DNA from: an uncultured Oscillospiraceae bacterium
Lineage (GTDB): Bacteria; Bacillota; Clostridia; Oscillospirales; Acutalibacteraceae
Length of the DNA stretch: 30,549 bases
NCBI GenBank assembly: GCA_900539855.1
Contig: UQDO01000027.1
Location: forward strand, 1-30,549
Reading direction: 5' to 3'
The notes beneath the pieces are model-generated. The model did not search any database, was not told the origin of the DNA, and was given only the letters and a program-made list of their open reading frames with translations. Shown here piece by piece: positions 1-8,452 of the stretch. Made by a program: the position numbers and the translations under genes. Within the stretch, counting starts at the first letter, position 1. Every line of letters starts with the position of its first letter.

Positions 1-83
1 ATTCATTTTCTTCTTTTTTTAAAGAAAATGGGTCATATCACTTTACAACGCAGAAGAAAAACCTGTCGCGAAGGTGCTGTTTG

Positions 84-112
84 TTGACTTTTTGGGCGGT
101 TTGTAGTATAAT
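84..112 (+). promoter_or_regulatory. Sigma-A promoter of the dapF operon
   Basis: TTGACT at 84-89 and a perfect TATAAT at 107-112 are separated by 17 bases. Transcription would begin near 119, so any start codon inside this element (for example the TTG at 81) cannot be used, which supports the TTG at 138 as the dapF start. The leader is only about 20 bases, leaving no room for a lysine riboswitch. Confidence 0.85.
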
Positions 113-137
113 TTTTCTCAAAAAGGAAGTGTGCGCT

Positions 138-977
138 TTGAAATTCACCAAAATGCAGGGCATAGGCAATGATTATATATATTTTGACTGTACAAAGGAA
201 ATGATAAAAGAGCCGGAAAAGCTGGCTGTTACGCTGTCCGACCGGCATTTCGGAGTCGGCGGCGACGGTATAATACTGATCTGCCCGTCATCCGTTGCCG
301 ATTTTAAAATGAGAATGTTCAATGCCGACGGCAGCGAGGGCAAAATGTGCGGAAACGGTTCGCGCTGCGTTGCAAAATTTGTCCATGACAAGGGACTTAC
401 CGACAAGACCACCGTAACGCTTGAGACGCTTGGCGGAATCAAAACGCTTATAATGCATTTGGGGACAGACGGCAAGGTGTCGTCGGTCACGGTCAATATG
501 GGCGCTCCGGTGCTGTCGCCTGAGCTTGTTCCGGTAAGGTCGGAGGATGGCGGCGAAATAATCGGCAAAACGGTGGATATTGCAGGAAAGCAGCAGAAGG
601 TAACCGCAGTTTCAATGGGAAATCCGCACTGCGTGATATTCTGTGACCGGGACGTATCCGAAATGGATCTTGAAAGCATAGGTCCGATGTATGAGAACGA
701 CCCGATGTTCCCGGAAAGGGTCAACACGGAGTTTGTGAACATCATTGATGAAAAGACACTTAAAATGCGCGTATGGGAGCGCGGCAGCGGTGAGACGCTT
801 GCCTGCGGAACGGGAGCCTGCGCCGTGGCTGTGTCTGCGGTTTTAAACGGCATTTCTCCGCGCGGCGAGGACATAACGGTCAGGCTGCTCGGCGGCGATC
901 TTTTGATAAACTATACAAATGAGGGCGACGTCCTTATGACCGGACCGGCAGCCTTTGTTTTTGACGGTGAGATCTGA
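138..977 (+). CDS. dapF: Diaminopimelate epimerase
   Basis: DapF converts LL- to meso-diaminopimelate, the direct precursor of lysine and a peptidoglycan building block, in the cytoplasm. With a TTG start at 138 the protein is 279 residues, normal for the family, and begins MKFTKMQGIGNDY, the conserved DapF N-terminus. The two catalytic cysteines are visible: Cys71 in the motif MCGNGSRC and Cys223 in ACGTGAC. The TTG was chosen because an AGGAAG ribosome site lies 8 bases upstream and because the open frame further upstream overlaps the promoter. It is the first gene of a five-gene operon, 17 bases before dapL. The adjacent dapL supplies its LL-isomer substrate. Identification is near certain; only the start is an inference. 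Confidence 0.97.
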   Translation: MKFTKMQGIGNDYIYFDCTKEMIKEPEKLAVTLSDRHFGVGGDGIILICPSSVADFKMRMFNADGSEGKMCGNGSRCVAKFVHDKGLTDKTTVTLETLGGIKTLIMHLGTDGKVSSVTVNMGAPVLSPELVPVRSEDGGEIIGKTVDIAGKQQKVTAVSMGNPHCVIFCDRDVSEMDLESIGPMYENDPMFPERVNTEFVNIIDEKTLKMRVWERGSGETLACGTGACAVAVSAVLNGISPRGEDITVRLLGGDLLINYTNEGDVLMTGPAAFVFDGEI

Positions 978-994
978 AATTCGGAGGGATAACA

Positions 995-2185
995 ATGCTT
1001 AAAATAAACGAAAATTATAAAAATTTAAAGGAAAGCTACCTCTTTGCCGGAATAGCAAAACGTGTGGCTGAGTATTCCGCAAAAAATCCGGACAAAAAGA
1101 TAATCAGAATGGGCATAGGCGACGTTACCCTGCCGCTTTGCAGCGCTGTTATAAAAGGACTCGGAAGCGGCGTAGACGACATGGGACGTGCCGAGACCTT
1201 CAGGGGCTACGGGCCGGAGCAGGGCTATGATTTTTTAAGAAACGCTATAAAGGATTATTACGCCTCGCATAACGTTTCGGTTCTGGCTGACGAAATATTT
1301 ATTTCGGACGGCGCCAAAAGCGATGTCGGGAATATACTCGATATATTTGATAAAGACAATATAGTCTTAGTGCCTGATCCGGTATATCCGGTTTATGTTG
1401 ATACCAACATAATGGACGGCAGAAAGATAGTTTACATGAACGCCAATGAGCAGAACGGATTCCTGCCCATGCCGGATGACAGCGTTGCCGCCGATATAAT
1501 ATACATCTGCTCACCCAATAACCCGACCGGTGCAGTGTATGACAAGGCAGGGCTGAAGGCGTGGGTTGATTACGCCAATAAAAACGGCGCGGTCATACTT
1601 TTTGACGCTGCGTATGAGTCGTTTGTATCCGATGCGTCGCTTCCGCGCAGCATATTTGAAATAGACGGAGCGCGCACCTGCGCGATAGAGTTCTGCTCGC
1701 TTTCAAAGACTGCGGGCTTTACCGGTACGAGGTGCGGCTATACCGTTGTACCGCACGAGCTGGAAAGGGACGGTATGAAGCTGGGCAAAATGTGGCTGCG
1801 CCGTCAGACCACAAAGTTCAACGGCACGTCTTATATCGTTCAGCGCGGCGCCGCTGAGGTGTTTACTAAGGAAGGACTTGCCGAGGTAAGGGCAAACATT
1901 GAATACTACCGCGAGAACGCAGCCATTATCACAAAGGCCATGGATGAGCTCGGCATATTCTACACCGGCGGAAAAAATTCGCCTTATATATGGCTTAAAT
2001 GCCCCGGCAACATGAAGTCGTGGGACTTTTTCGACCTGTTGCTTTCAAAGGGCAACGTCGTGGGCACTCCGGGCGAGGGCTTCGGAAGCAACGGCGAGGG
2101 CTTTTTCAGGCTGACCGCCTTTTCGGATCACGAAAAGACGCAGGAGGCCATGGAAAGATTAAGGGCAGTCGTAAGCAGCCTGTGA
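995..2185 (+). CDS. dapL: LL-diaminopimelate aminotransferase
   Basis: DapL makes LL-diaminopimelate from tetrahydrodipicolinate and glutamate in one step, bypassing the succinylase, acetylase and dehydrogenase routes. The 396-residue protein has the normal length and fold-type I aminotransferase motifs: the N-terminal segment with MGIGDVTLPL, the SPNNPTGAVYD motif, and the PLP lysine Lys238 in SLSKTAGFTGTRCGY. A GGAGG ribosome site precedes the ATG. It sits directly after dapF, so the two last steps to meso-diaminopimelate are co-transcribed. In bacteria the DapL route occurs in a limited set of lineages, including some Clostridia, which fits the rest of the window. The related MalY/PatB or aspartate aminotransferases are less likely because of the neighbour and the family-specific N-terminus. 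Confidence 0.95.
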   Translation: MLKINENYKNLKESYLFAGIAKRVAEYSAKNPDKKIIRMGIGDVTLPLCSAVIKGLGSGVDDMGRAETFRGYGPEQGYDFLRNAIKDYYASHNVSVLADEIFISDGAKSDVGNILDIFDKDNIVLVPDPVYPVYVDTNIMDGRKIVYMNANEQNGFLPMPDDSVAADIIYICSPNNPTGAVYDKAGLKAWVDYANKNGAVILFDAAYESFVSDASLPRSIFEIDGARTCAIEFCSLSKTAGFTGTRCGYTVVPHELERDGMKLGKMWLRRQTTKFNGTSYIVQRGAAEVFTKEGLAEVRANIEYYRENAAIITKAMDELGIFYTGGKNSPYIWLKCPGNMKSWDFFDLLLSKGNVVGTPGEGFGSNGEGFFRLTAFSDHEKTQEAMERLRAVVSSL

Positions 2186-2215
2186 CGGCAAAATCGTCGA
2201 AAGGCGGAAGTTGAA

Positions 2216-3562
2216 TTGTATCTGTTTGTTAAATTCAGAAATACCATAATGTTCTTTTTAAAAGCGACGGTTATACTGATGCTCTCCACAAGCTTTTTCG
2301 GTGTGTGGCAGAATTGGTACAGGGATGCGCTTTTCGGCAAACGCGGCAACTATGTCGTCGCGTTTGTTTATGTTGCGGCGCTGCTCGTTTTCGGGTCGGT
2401 TTACGACGCGTTCAAGGTCGGCATCTACCGCATGCACGAGCTGTCATACAGTTTGTCGCTTGCAGCGCTGTTTACTAATTTTTTCACATATCTGATACTT
2501 TGTCTTATAGCAAGGCGGATGATGAATCCGCTCGGCATGATACTGCTGCTCGTCGCTCAGGTTGTCATTATCATTCTTATGATGTACCTCATGAGCCATG
2601 TGTATTTTTCGCTCTACAAGGCGAGGCGTGTGCTTGCGATATTTGAGCACGGAAATCAGAACGACATAATAAAAAAGGTACAGATAATAAGGGAGCGCTT
2701 TCAGCTCACAAAGGGCATTACCACCGACAGGGGACTTGAAGCCATCAAGCGCGAGGTTGACGGATACGACACTGTGCTTATATGCGATTTTGACCCGACC
2801 ATGAAGTCGGAAGTGCTCAAGTATTGCTACGCCAAAAACAAAAGGATATACCTGCTGCCGTCATCTGCCGACACAATTCTCAACGGCAGCTATCAGGTTC
2901 AGGTGTTTGACACGCCGGTGCTGTTTCTGCACAACGGCGGTCTTTCCATGGAGCAAAGGATAATCAAAAGGATATTTGATATACTTCTGTCATTGCTTGG
3001 AATTATCGTTTTAAGCCCCATAATGCTTATTACGGCTATAGCCATAAAGCTGACCAGCAAAGGACCGATAATATTCAAGCAAAAGCGTATCACACGCGAT
3101 CAGAAGGAATTCTGCATTTATAAATTCCGCTCAATGAAGGTCTCGGACACAAACGAGGTCAAGAAAACGACGGTCGACGACGACAGGGTGACTGTGGTCG
3201 GCAAAATTATCCGTCCGCTGCGTATAGACGAAACGCCGCAGCTTTTCAATATCCTGTTCGGCGATATGTCAATAGTAGGACCGAGACCAGAAATGAAGGA
3301 GCTTGTTGACGATTACTCGGCAAAGCTGCCGGAGTTCAATCTCAGGCACAAGGTTAAGGCAGGTCTTACCGGATATGCTCAGATATACGGCAAATATAAC
3401 ACCACGCCGCAGAATAAGCTTAATATGGATCTTTATTATATCGAGCATTATTCTCTGCTCGAGGACGTCAAGCTGATCGCTATGACGCTAAAAATACTGT
3501 TTCTCAGAGAGAGCACAGAGGGCTTCAGCGAGGCTGACAGCCGTCTTTCTGACGATAAATAG
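2216..3562 (+). CDS. Polyprenyl-phosphate sugar phosphotransferase (WcaJ/PglC-type)
   Basis: Likely initiates a surface glycan by transferring a sugar-1-phosphate from a nucleotide sugar to undecaprenyl phosphate at the membrane. Four hydrophobic segments lie near residues 12-31, 46-66, 79-101 and 107-131, then a soluble Rossmann-like region near 150-225, then a membrane-associated segment at about 255-281 and the bacterial sugar transferase domain to the end. The domain shows KRIFDILLSLLG, KFRSMK, the catalytic Asp338-Glu339 in RIDETPQLFN, and GPRPEM. At 448 residues it is a full-length member of the large PHPT group. The TTG start has a GGCGGAAG site just upstream; an ATG at 2249 lacks one. 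It lies 30 bases after dapL and 18 before the nucleotidyltransferase. Sugar specificity cannot be read from the sequence. Confidence 0.92.
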   Translation: MYLFVKFRNTIMFFLKATVILMLSTSFFGVWQNWYRDALFGKRGNYVVAFVYVAALLVFGSVYDAFKVGIYRMHELSYSLSLAALFTNFFTYLILCLIARRMMNPLGMILLLVAQVVIIILMMYLMSHVYFSLYKARRVLAIFEHGNQNDIIKKVQIIRERFQLTKGITTDRGLEAIKREVDGYDTVLICDFDPTMKSEVLKYCYAKNKRIYLLPSSADTILNGSYQVQVFDTPVLFLHNGGLSMEQRIIKRIFDILLSLLGIIVLSPIMLITAIAIKLTSKGPIIFKQKRITRDQKEFCIYKFRSMKVSDTNEVKKTTVDDDRVTVVGKIIRPLRIDETPQLFNILFGDMSIVGPRPEMKELVDDYSAKLPEFNLRHKVKAGLTGYAQIYGKYNTTPQNKLNMDLYYIEHYSLLEDVKLIAMTLKILFLRESTEGFSEADSRLSDDK

Positions 3563-3580
3563 TTTTGGAGGAATTGTTTT

Positions 3581-5011
3581 ATGGATCTGACACTCGTTGT
3601 AATGGCGGCAGGTATGGGAAGCCGCTTCGGAGGGCTTAAACAGGTCGCAGCCGTGGGACCGAACGGAGAGGCCATCGTTGATTTTTCGGTGTTTGACGCA
3701 AAAAAGGCAGGCTTTTCGAAGGTCGTGTTCGTTATAAAGCACAGCATCGAAAAAGAGTTTAAGGATACGGTCGGCAAAAGGGTGGAAAAGCTGCTGCCGG
3801 TCGAATACGCGTTTCAGGAGACCGATATGCTGCCAGAAGGCTTCAGCGTGCCGGCTGAAAGGACAAAGCCATGGGGCACAGGACATGCAGTGCTTTGCTG
3901 TAAGGATAAGGTGAATACGCCCTTCGCTGTCATAAATGCCGACGATTATTACGGCAGCTCGGCATTTATGAAAATAGCCGATCAGTTAAGACGCGGCGAC
4001 GACTACTGCATGGTAGGCTTCAGACTTGCCAATACGGTCACCGAAAACGGTACCGTGTCACGCGGTGTGTGCCTTACCGAAAATGGATATCTTAAAGATG
4101 TGACCGAGTATACCAAAATAGACGGCGACTGCAAATACACTTTGGACGACGGTACGGCAGGAAAGCTGCCGCAGGACACCGTGGTCTCAATGAACATGTG
4201 GGGCTTTACGCCGGATATTTTTGAATACCTCGAAAGTGGTTTCATTGAATTTTTAAATGCCTCGATAAGCGCGCCCAAGGCGGAATACTTCCTGCCGTCG
4301 GTAGTCGATAGGCTTATCAAAAACGGCAGCAAAAAGGTAAAGGTACTGGCGTCCGAGGATAAATGGTACGGCGTTACATATAAAGAGGATATGGAAACGG
4401 TTGTAGACGCCATAGGCAAAATGTGCAAGAACGGCAAATATTTTTTTGAAAACGGCAGTGATGCAAAAGCGTTTGCGGCGGCGGCATCCACTGCGGCCAA
4501 AGAACTTATCGCCGTGGCAAAGCTTATGAGCGGCAGCATCATTGTGATAGGCTGCTCGACCAGTGAGATAACCGGCAGCAGAATAGGCACAAATTCCGTT
4601 CCGCAGGTCGCGGACACCGTGGCAGGCGAACTGCTGCGTGTGCTGTCCAAAAACGGTATATACCTTGCGGCACAGTGCTGTGAGCATCTCAACCGCGCTG
4701 TAATAATTGAAAAAGAGTTGGCAGATAAGCTGTCGCTGCCTGTTGTAAATGTCGTGCCGATGCCAAAAGCAGGCGGATCGTTTGCGACCGCAGTTTACCG
4801 CGCTATGAAGCACCCTGTGGCAGTCGAGCATATAATGGCCGACGCAGGTCTCGACATAGGGCAGACGCTAATAGGCATGCACCTTAAAGAGGTAGCCGTG
4901 CCGGTGAGACTGTCGGCAAACAAAATAGGCAACGCCATACTTACGGCTGCGAGGGTGCGCCCGAAATTCATAGGCGGCAGCCGCGCTGTGTATGACGAAA
5001 ATCTTATGTAA
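3581..5011 (+). CDS. Nucleotidyltransferase fused to YwlG/DUF436 domain
   Basis: Two proteins in one frame. Residues 1 to about 288 are a sugar-nucleotide type nucleotidyltransferase: AAGMGSRFGGLKQ near 9-21 for nucleotide binding and the metal-binding Asp121-Asp122 in NADDYYG. It ends in KWYGVTYKED, typical of the C-terminus of the free-standing clostridial enzymes. Residues about 297-476 match the YwlG/TIGR01440 (DUF436) family along its whole usual length of about 180 residues: GCSTSE at 324-329, QCCEHLNRA from 365, then ADAGLDIG, IGMHL and RPKFIGG. YwlG function is unknown to me. No stop or in-frame start with a ribosome site separates the halves. A GGAGG site precedes the ATG. The gene follows the sugar phosphotransferase by 18 bases, so the first half may supply its activated sugar (inference). 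Confidence 0.88.
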   Translation: MDLTLVVMAAGMGSRFGGLKQVAAVGPNGEAIVDFSVFDAKKAGFSKVVFVIKHSIEKEFKDTVGKRVEKLLPVEYAFQETDMLPEGFSVPAERTKPWGTGHAVLCCKDKVNTPFAVINADDYYGSSAFMKIADQLRRGDDYCMVGFRLANTVTENGTVSRGVCLTENGYLKDVTEYTKIDGDCKYTLDDGTAGKLPQDTVVSMNMWGFTPDIFEYLESGFIEFLNASISAPKAEYFLPSVVDRLIKNGSKKVKVLASEDKWYGVTYKEDMETVVDAIGKMCKNGKYFFENGSDAKAFAAAASTAAKELIAVAKLMSGSIIVIGCSTSEITGSRIGTNSVPQVADTVAGELLRVLSKNGIYLAAQCCEHLNRAVIIEKELADKLSLPVVNVVPMPKAGGSFATAVYRAMKHPVAVEHIMADAGLDIGQTLIGMHLKEVAVPVRLSANKIGNAILTAARVRPKFIGGSRAVYDENLM

Positions 5012-5029
5012 ATAAGGGACGCGGGCTTT

Positions 5030-6733
5030 ATGAACAGATATGAGATACTGTTGAAAAACTGGTGCGACAGCATTGTTTCGCATCAACTGACCGACGACAG
5101 ATTGCCGCAAAGGGGCGGACTGCTGTGCGACGCCTGCACGGCGATCCACGGCAGGGCGGACAATGCAGTCTTTCCGCTTGCGTATGCTTATAAACTGACC
5201 GGAGATAAAAAGTATCTCGACGCAATATATCTGCTGCTTGATTTCAGAGCAGGAGTCACGGCACCTGACGGCGGTATTTATAACGACGGCAACAACGCCT
5301 GGAAGGCGACCACGACCTTTTCTATAATAGGATTTTACAAAACCCTTGTAAACCTTTCGGACGCACTGCCGGATGAGCTGGTGAAAAGGCTCGAATCTGC
5401 TCTCCAAAGCGGCGCGGAATGGATATATAAAAATGTTGTGCCCGGCTTTTTTGCAAATATCAACTACTATGCCGCGTCGGCTGCGTCAATGGGAATGTGC
5501 GGCAGGTATTTTAAAAATGAAAATTATATCGCCCTTTCAAAAACCATGCTATCATACTGCATGGAGCATTTCACCGAAAACGGCATACTGATGGGCGAGG
5601 GACATCCGCATGGCGACACGACAAGGCGCGGATGCAGACCGGTCGATATAGGGTATGACATCGAGGAATCGATACCCTGTCTTGCCGATGCTGCCGAGGC
5701 GCTCGGCGATACCGATACTTTAAAGCGGTTGGCTGAACTGACCCTTAAATTTACGGATTTCATTCTGCCTGACGGCGGCATTGACAATACCTTCGGCAGC
5801 CGCAACAATAAGTGGACATATTTCGGCAGCCGCACCTCGGACGGCGCCGTGGCTGCGTTTGTGATGCTCGCAAAATATGAGCCGACGCTTTATGAGGCGG
5901 CAAAACGCACAGTTGAGCAGTACGAAAAATGTACGGCGGACGGGCTTTTGTACGGAGGTCCGCATTATAAGCTGCTCGGTCAGAAGCCGTGCATCCACCA
6001 TACATTCTGCCACGCGGCAGGACTTGCCGATGCACTTTGCGGAGGGCTTAAAGAAGATCTGCCGGAGGGAACACTTCCATGTGATACTGTGGAGACAAAG
6101 GTCAAGCATTACCCCGAAATAGATACATATAAGATCAAGCGCGGTAACTGGCTTGCCAGCGTTACCGGATATGATTTTTCAAACTTCAGAGGCGGTGCAA
6201 ACCACAGCTCCGGAGGCACGCTGTCAATGCTTTACAACCGTGCGACCGGTCCGGTCGTGATGGGCTCAACGCTTGATTACCGTCTGGCAGAGCCGCTCAA
6301 CATGCAGCTGCCCATGGGCGGCACGAGACATTCCAGCCTTATCATGAGGCTTGAATATGTCGAGGGCGGCGTAAGGTATGTGACCTGCCTTGATCCGGAC
6401 AGTGTGATAAATGTAAAGGCCTCAGGCGATACCGTAGCGGCGGATGTGACCGCGCATTTTGTAAGCCTTTCGGGGAAATCGCCCAAAGAGCAGGGGCTTG
6501 CGGCTCACTTGAAATATACATTCGGCGACGATGTAACTATAAATGTAAGCCTTGAAAGAAATGTCAGCGGTATAGAATTCATACTGCCGATAGTTACGGG
6601 CAGCGCGGATGTTGTGACCGATGCTGATTACAAAAAGGAAGAGATATATTATCTTTCTGGCGGATTTGCGGCAGACGAATACAGATTTGAGTGCCGGGGC
6701 GATATAAGCGTAACAATAAAAGCCAAGGCTTGA
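5030..6733 (+). CDS. Cytosolic toroid-fold protein, heparinase/lyase-like
   Basis: A 567-residue protein whose N-terminal two thirds are alternating helices with the spacing of an (alpha/alpha) toroid: YAYKLTGDKKYLDAI, then AGVTAPDGG, then MGEGHPHGDTTRRG with His192 and His194, then RPVDIGYDIEES. The last 180 or so residues look like a beta-sandwich. This architecture is seen in heparinase II/III, alginate lyase and unsaturated glucuronyl hydrolase relatives, so a role in cleaving or trimming a uronic-acid-containing glycan is possible, but I do not recognise the exact family. There is no signal peptide, so it should act in the cytoplasm. It is the last gene of the dapF operon, 18 bases after the nucleotidyltransferase fusion, and a strong terminator follows. 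Confidence 0.6.
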   Translation: MNRYEILLKNWCDSIVSHQLTDDRLPQRGGLLCDACTAIHGRADNAVFPLAYAYKLTGDKKYLDAIYLLLDFRAGVTAPDGGIYNDGNNAWKATTTFSIIGFYKTLVNLSDALPDELVKRLESALQSGAEWIYKNVVPGFFANINYYAASAASMGMCGRYFKNENYIALSKTMLSYCMEHFTENGILMGEGHPHGDTTRRGCRPVDIGYDIEESIPCLADAAEALGDTDTLKRLAELTLKFTDFILPDGGIDNTFGSRNNKWTYFGSRTSDGAVAAFVMLAKYEPTLYEAAKRTVEQYEKCTADGLLYGGPHYKLLGQKPCIHHTFCHAAGLADALCGGLKEDLPEGTLPCDTVETKVKHYPEIDTYKIKRGNWLASVTGYDFSNFRGGANHSSGGTLSMLYNRATGPVVMGSTLDYRLAEPLNMQLPMGGTRHSSLIMRLEYVEGGVRYVTCLDPDSVINVKASGDTVAADVTAHFVSLSGKSPKEQGLAAHLKYTFGDDVTINVSLERNVSGIEFILPIVTGSADVVTDADYKKEEIYYLSGGFAADEYRFECRGDISVTIKAKA

Positions 6734-6748
6734 GATACTTCTCAGGTA

Positions 6749-6793
6749 AAAACATCCGGTGGGGACATACCAGTCCTCGCCGGATGTTTTTTA
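6749..6793 (+). terminator. Rho-independent terminator of the dapF operon
   Basis: The 11-base arms 6749-6759 (AAAACATCCGG) and 6780-6790 pair perfectly around a 20-base loop, and the right arm runs into six T residues. It lies 16 bases after the stop of the last operon gene. Confidence 0.9.
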
Positions 6794-7157
6794 GTTTGGG
6801 AGCGAATTTTGATTCAGGCTGAATTTAGCTTGCTCACGGACACAGGGGGCAATCCCTGCTGTTTTTTATATACTCATTTAGTGATAAACTAAAATTTAAC
6901 GGTCTAAAAATAAGCAACGGCAGGAACCGTGCCCCTGCCGCACGTCTGCTAATATATTTATTACGCAGCCGAACTAAAACTTACCGTTTTGATATTTCAG
7001 TACAAAAAGCAACCGGTGGGGTATTGTCCCACCGGTTGCTTGCAATCATGTGTTTTGCCAACCGTGTCGATCACGGTTCTTTTTGTATATCTTTTAAATA
7101 TTACTACAGTTGCAATACCGACAAAGCCTGCCTGTAATGCCAACCGCTCAGATCCTG
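6794..7157. other. Intergenic region between convergent units
   Basis: Between the dapF operon terminator and the end of the esterase gene I find no convincing gene. It holds a 7-base-arm hairpin at 6918-6940 (CGGCAGG), which on the minus strand is followed by a T-rich run and could be a back-up terminator. It also holds the strong minus-strand terminator at 7000-7041 and a small 7-base-arm hairpin at 7060-7078 followed by CTTTTT on the plus strand. A short hydrophobic reading frame on the minus strand (6997-7143) is discussed under findings. Confidence 0.55.
7000..7041 (-). terminator. Terminator of the ferredoxin-oxidoreductase-esterase operon
   Basis: Perfect 14-base arms at 7007-7020 and 7028-7041 flank a 7-base loop. 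Read on the minus strand, the hairpin is followed by TTTTTG. It lies about 115 bases beyond the esterase stop codon. Confidence 0.85.
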
Positions 7158-8393
7158 TCAAAGCGAACATTCAAACTGAGCAAACACACGCATTAAATCA
7201 TCGGTGTCCGATATTTTGGAGACTAATGCGGCATCAAGAGGTTTGCCGTCAAACATGGGCGGAAACACATCTTCAAGGCGTGTGCCGTCGGGAACGCTGA
7301 TCCCGGTGAGAGCCTCTGCAAGACGATCGGTTGTCAGCGCATCGTCAGGGAATGAAACATGCGGCACACAAAAGTCACATAATGGCGGTAGAAGCTCATC
7401 ATCATCCCCGGCAAAGGCAGGGGAAAGGTTCAGAGAGTCAGCCATGAATGATGCAATTTCGAAGCGGTCACGGGAAGTCCACGAGTGTGTGGTCGGGGTG
7501 GTCAGCACACGGATCTTTTCCTCCGCGCCAAGCTGCTTATAAGTATTTCGAACCTTGCGTCCGTTGCGCTTGAACAGATCATAAGGGATCAGATTATCCA
7601 GTGAGCCCTGTTCAAGCAGGAGCGGACGCGGCGCAAACAGGCTGAGCAGTTCCCACATTTCGAGCCTGCCTGCATAGTGCGGCAGCAGGTTGCAGGCGCA
7701 GTGCCGGCGCTCCTTTTGCAGAATATAGCTGAATTCGGACGGATATCCGCTGGCGGAGAGCGATGACAGCTCGGGGCAGAGTGCAGCAAGAAAGGTGCAG
7801 AGCGTGCCGCCGCCGGAGTTGCCGCAGGCGGCAATGCGCGTTTCGTCTACAAAGCTTTGAGCCGCCATATATCTTATCAAGGCGACTGTTTCCATGACAA
7901 TCAATCCCTGCAGACTAATACCGCAGTAAAACGGTGCCACGCAGTCTGCGTGACCGAACGGAGCCCTCTCGCCCTGTCCAATGTTGTCCGAAAGCAGCAC
8001 ATATGCTCCCTGGAGCACCAGACGCTGAGCCATGCGCTGATAGCAGTCGGTCAGCCGTCCCTCCTCGCCGTGACCCGGGCAGACCAGCACAAGTGGGCGC
8101 TTTCCGCCGCCTTCGGGACGGTAAAGACTGGCCGATCCGTAAAACCGGTGCCATGATTCAAACAGTATATGCTCGACCGAATAGCCTTCAAATTGTTCTG
8201 TACTGCCTGAAAGCAGACGAATGTCAGGTATCAGGGAGTCACGATATCCCAACACGTCCCGGGCTGCGGCGAGTATTTCCTCGCGGTCCTTTTGCAGCCA
8301 CGGGCGGCGCAGCGGCTGATCGGCACGCGCCCTGGCAAAACGACGTTCATAGGAATCGTATATCTCCATTGTGCTGAGTGGTTTTTCGTCCAT
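7158..8393 (-). CDS. Alpha/beta hydrolase, acetyl-xylan-esterase-like
   Basis: A 411-residue cytosolic alpha/beta hydrolase of the large group that includes acetyl-xylan esterases and dienelactone-hydrolase-like enzymes. The oxyanion region is VCPGHGEEG near 104-112. The nucleophile is Ser193 in GNSGGG, the acid is probably Asp266 in EQGSLDNLIP, and the base is probably His303 in TTHSW. No signal peptide is visible. It is the last gene of a three-gene minus-strand operon, 59 bases after the FAD oxidoreductase, and is followed by a strong terminator. Deacylation of a sugar or plant-derived glycoside is a reasonable guess given its partners and the AraC regulator, but the substrate cannot be deduced. 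Confidence 0.8.
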   Translation of the reverse strand: MDEKPLSTMEIYDSYERRFARARADQPLRRPWLQKDREEILAAARDVLGYRDSLIPDIRLLSGSTEQFEGYSVEHILFESWHRFYGSASLYRPEGGGKRPLVLVCPGHGEEGRLTDCYQRMAQRLVLQGAYVLLSDNIGQGERAPFGHADCVAPFYCGISLQGLIVMETVALIRYMAAQSFVDETRIAACGNSGGGTLCTFLAALCPELSSLSASGYPSEFSYILQKERRHCACNLLPHYAGRLEMWELLSLFAPRPLLLEQGSLDNLIPYDLFKRNGRKVRNTYKQLGAEEKIRVLTTPTTHSWTSRDRFEIASFMADSLNLSPAFAGDDDELLPPLCDFCVPHVSFPDDALTTDRLAEALTGISVPDGTRLEDVFPPMFDGKPLDAALVSKISDTDDLMRVFAQFECSL

Positions 8394-8452
8394 GCTGTGA
8401 CCTCCATAGTCGGCTGAAAGAAATTAAAGGGTAGAGCTTTTTTTGCAAAATA

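Noticed and set aside
1..30. Hairpin CATTTTCTT/AAGAAAATG at the left edge as a terminator of an upstream gene
   Set aside because: The stem is AT-only apart from a few bases and the upstream gene is outside the window, so it cannot be judged.
81..137. Upstream extension of dapF to a TTG at 81
   Set aside because: It overlaps the -35 and -10 of the operon promoter and adds 19 residues absent from DapF proteins.
112..137. Lysine riboswitch ahead of the dap genes
   Set aside because: The predicted leader is about 20 bases, far too short for the lysine aptamer, and nothing resembling it lies upstream.
173..874. A 233-codon open frame on the minus strand opposite dapF
   Set aside because: It lies entirely inside dapF, encodes a low-complexity serine/proline/threonine-rich product and has no ribosome site; it is the shadow of a real gene.
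4003..4692. A 229-codon minus-strand frame inside the nucleotidyltransferase fusion
   Set aside because: Antisense shadow with no family resemblance and no ribosome site, while the plus strand shows two recognisable domains.
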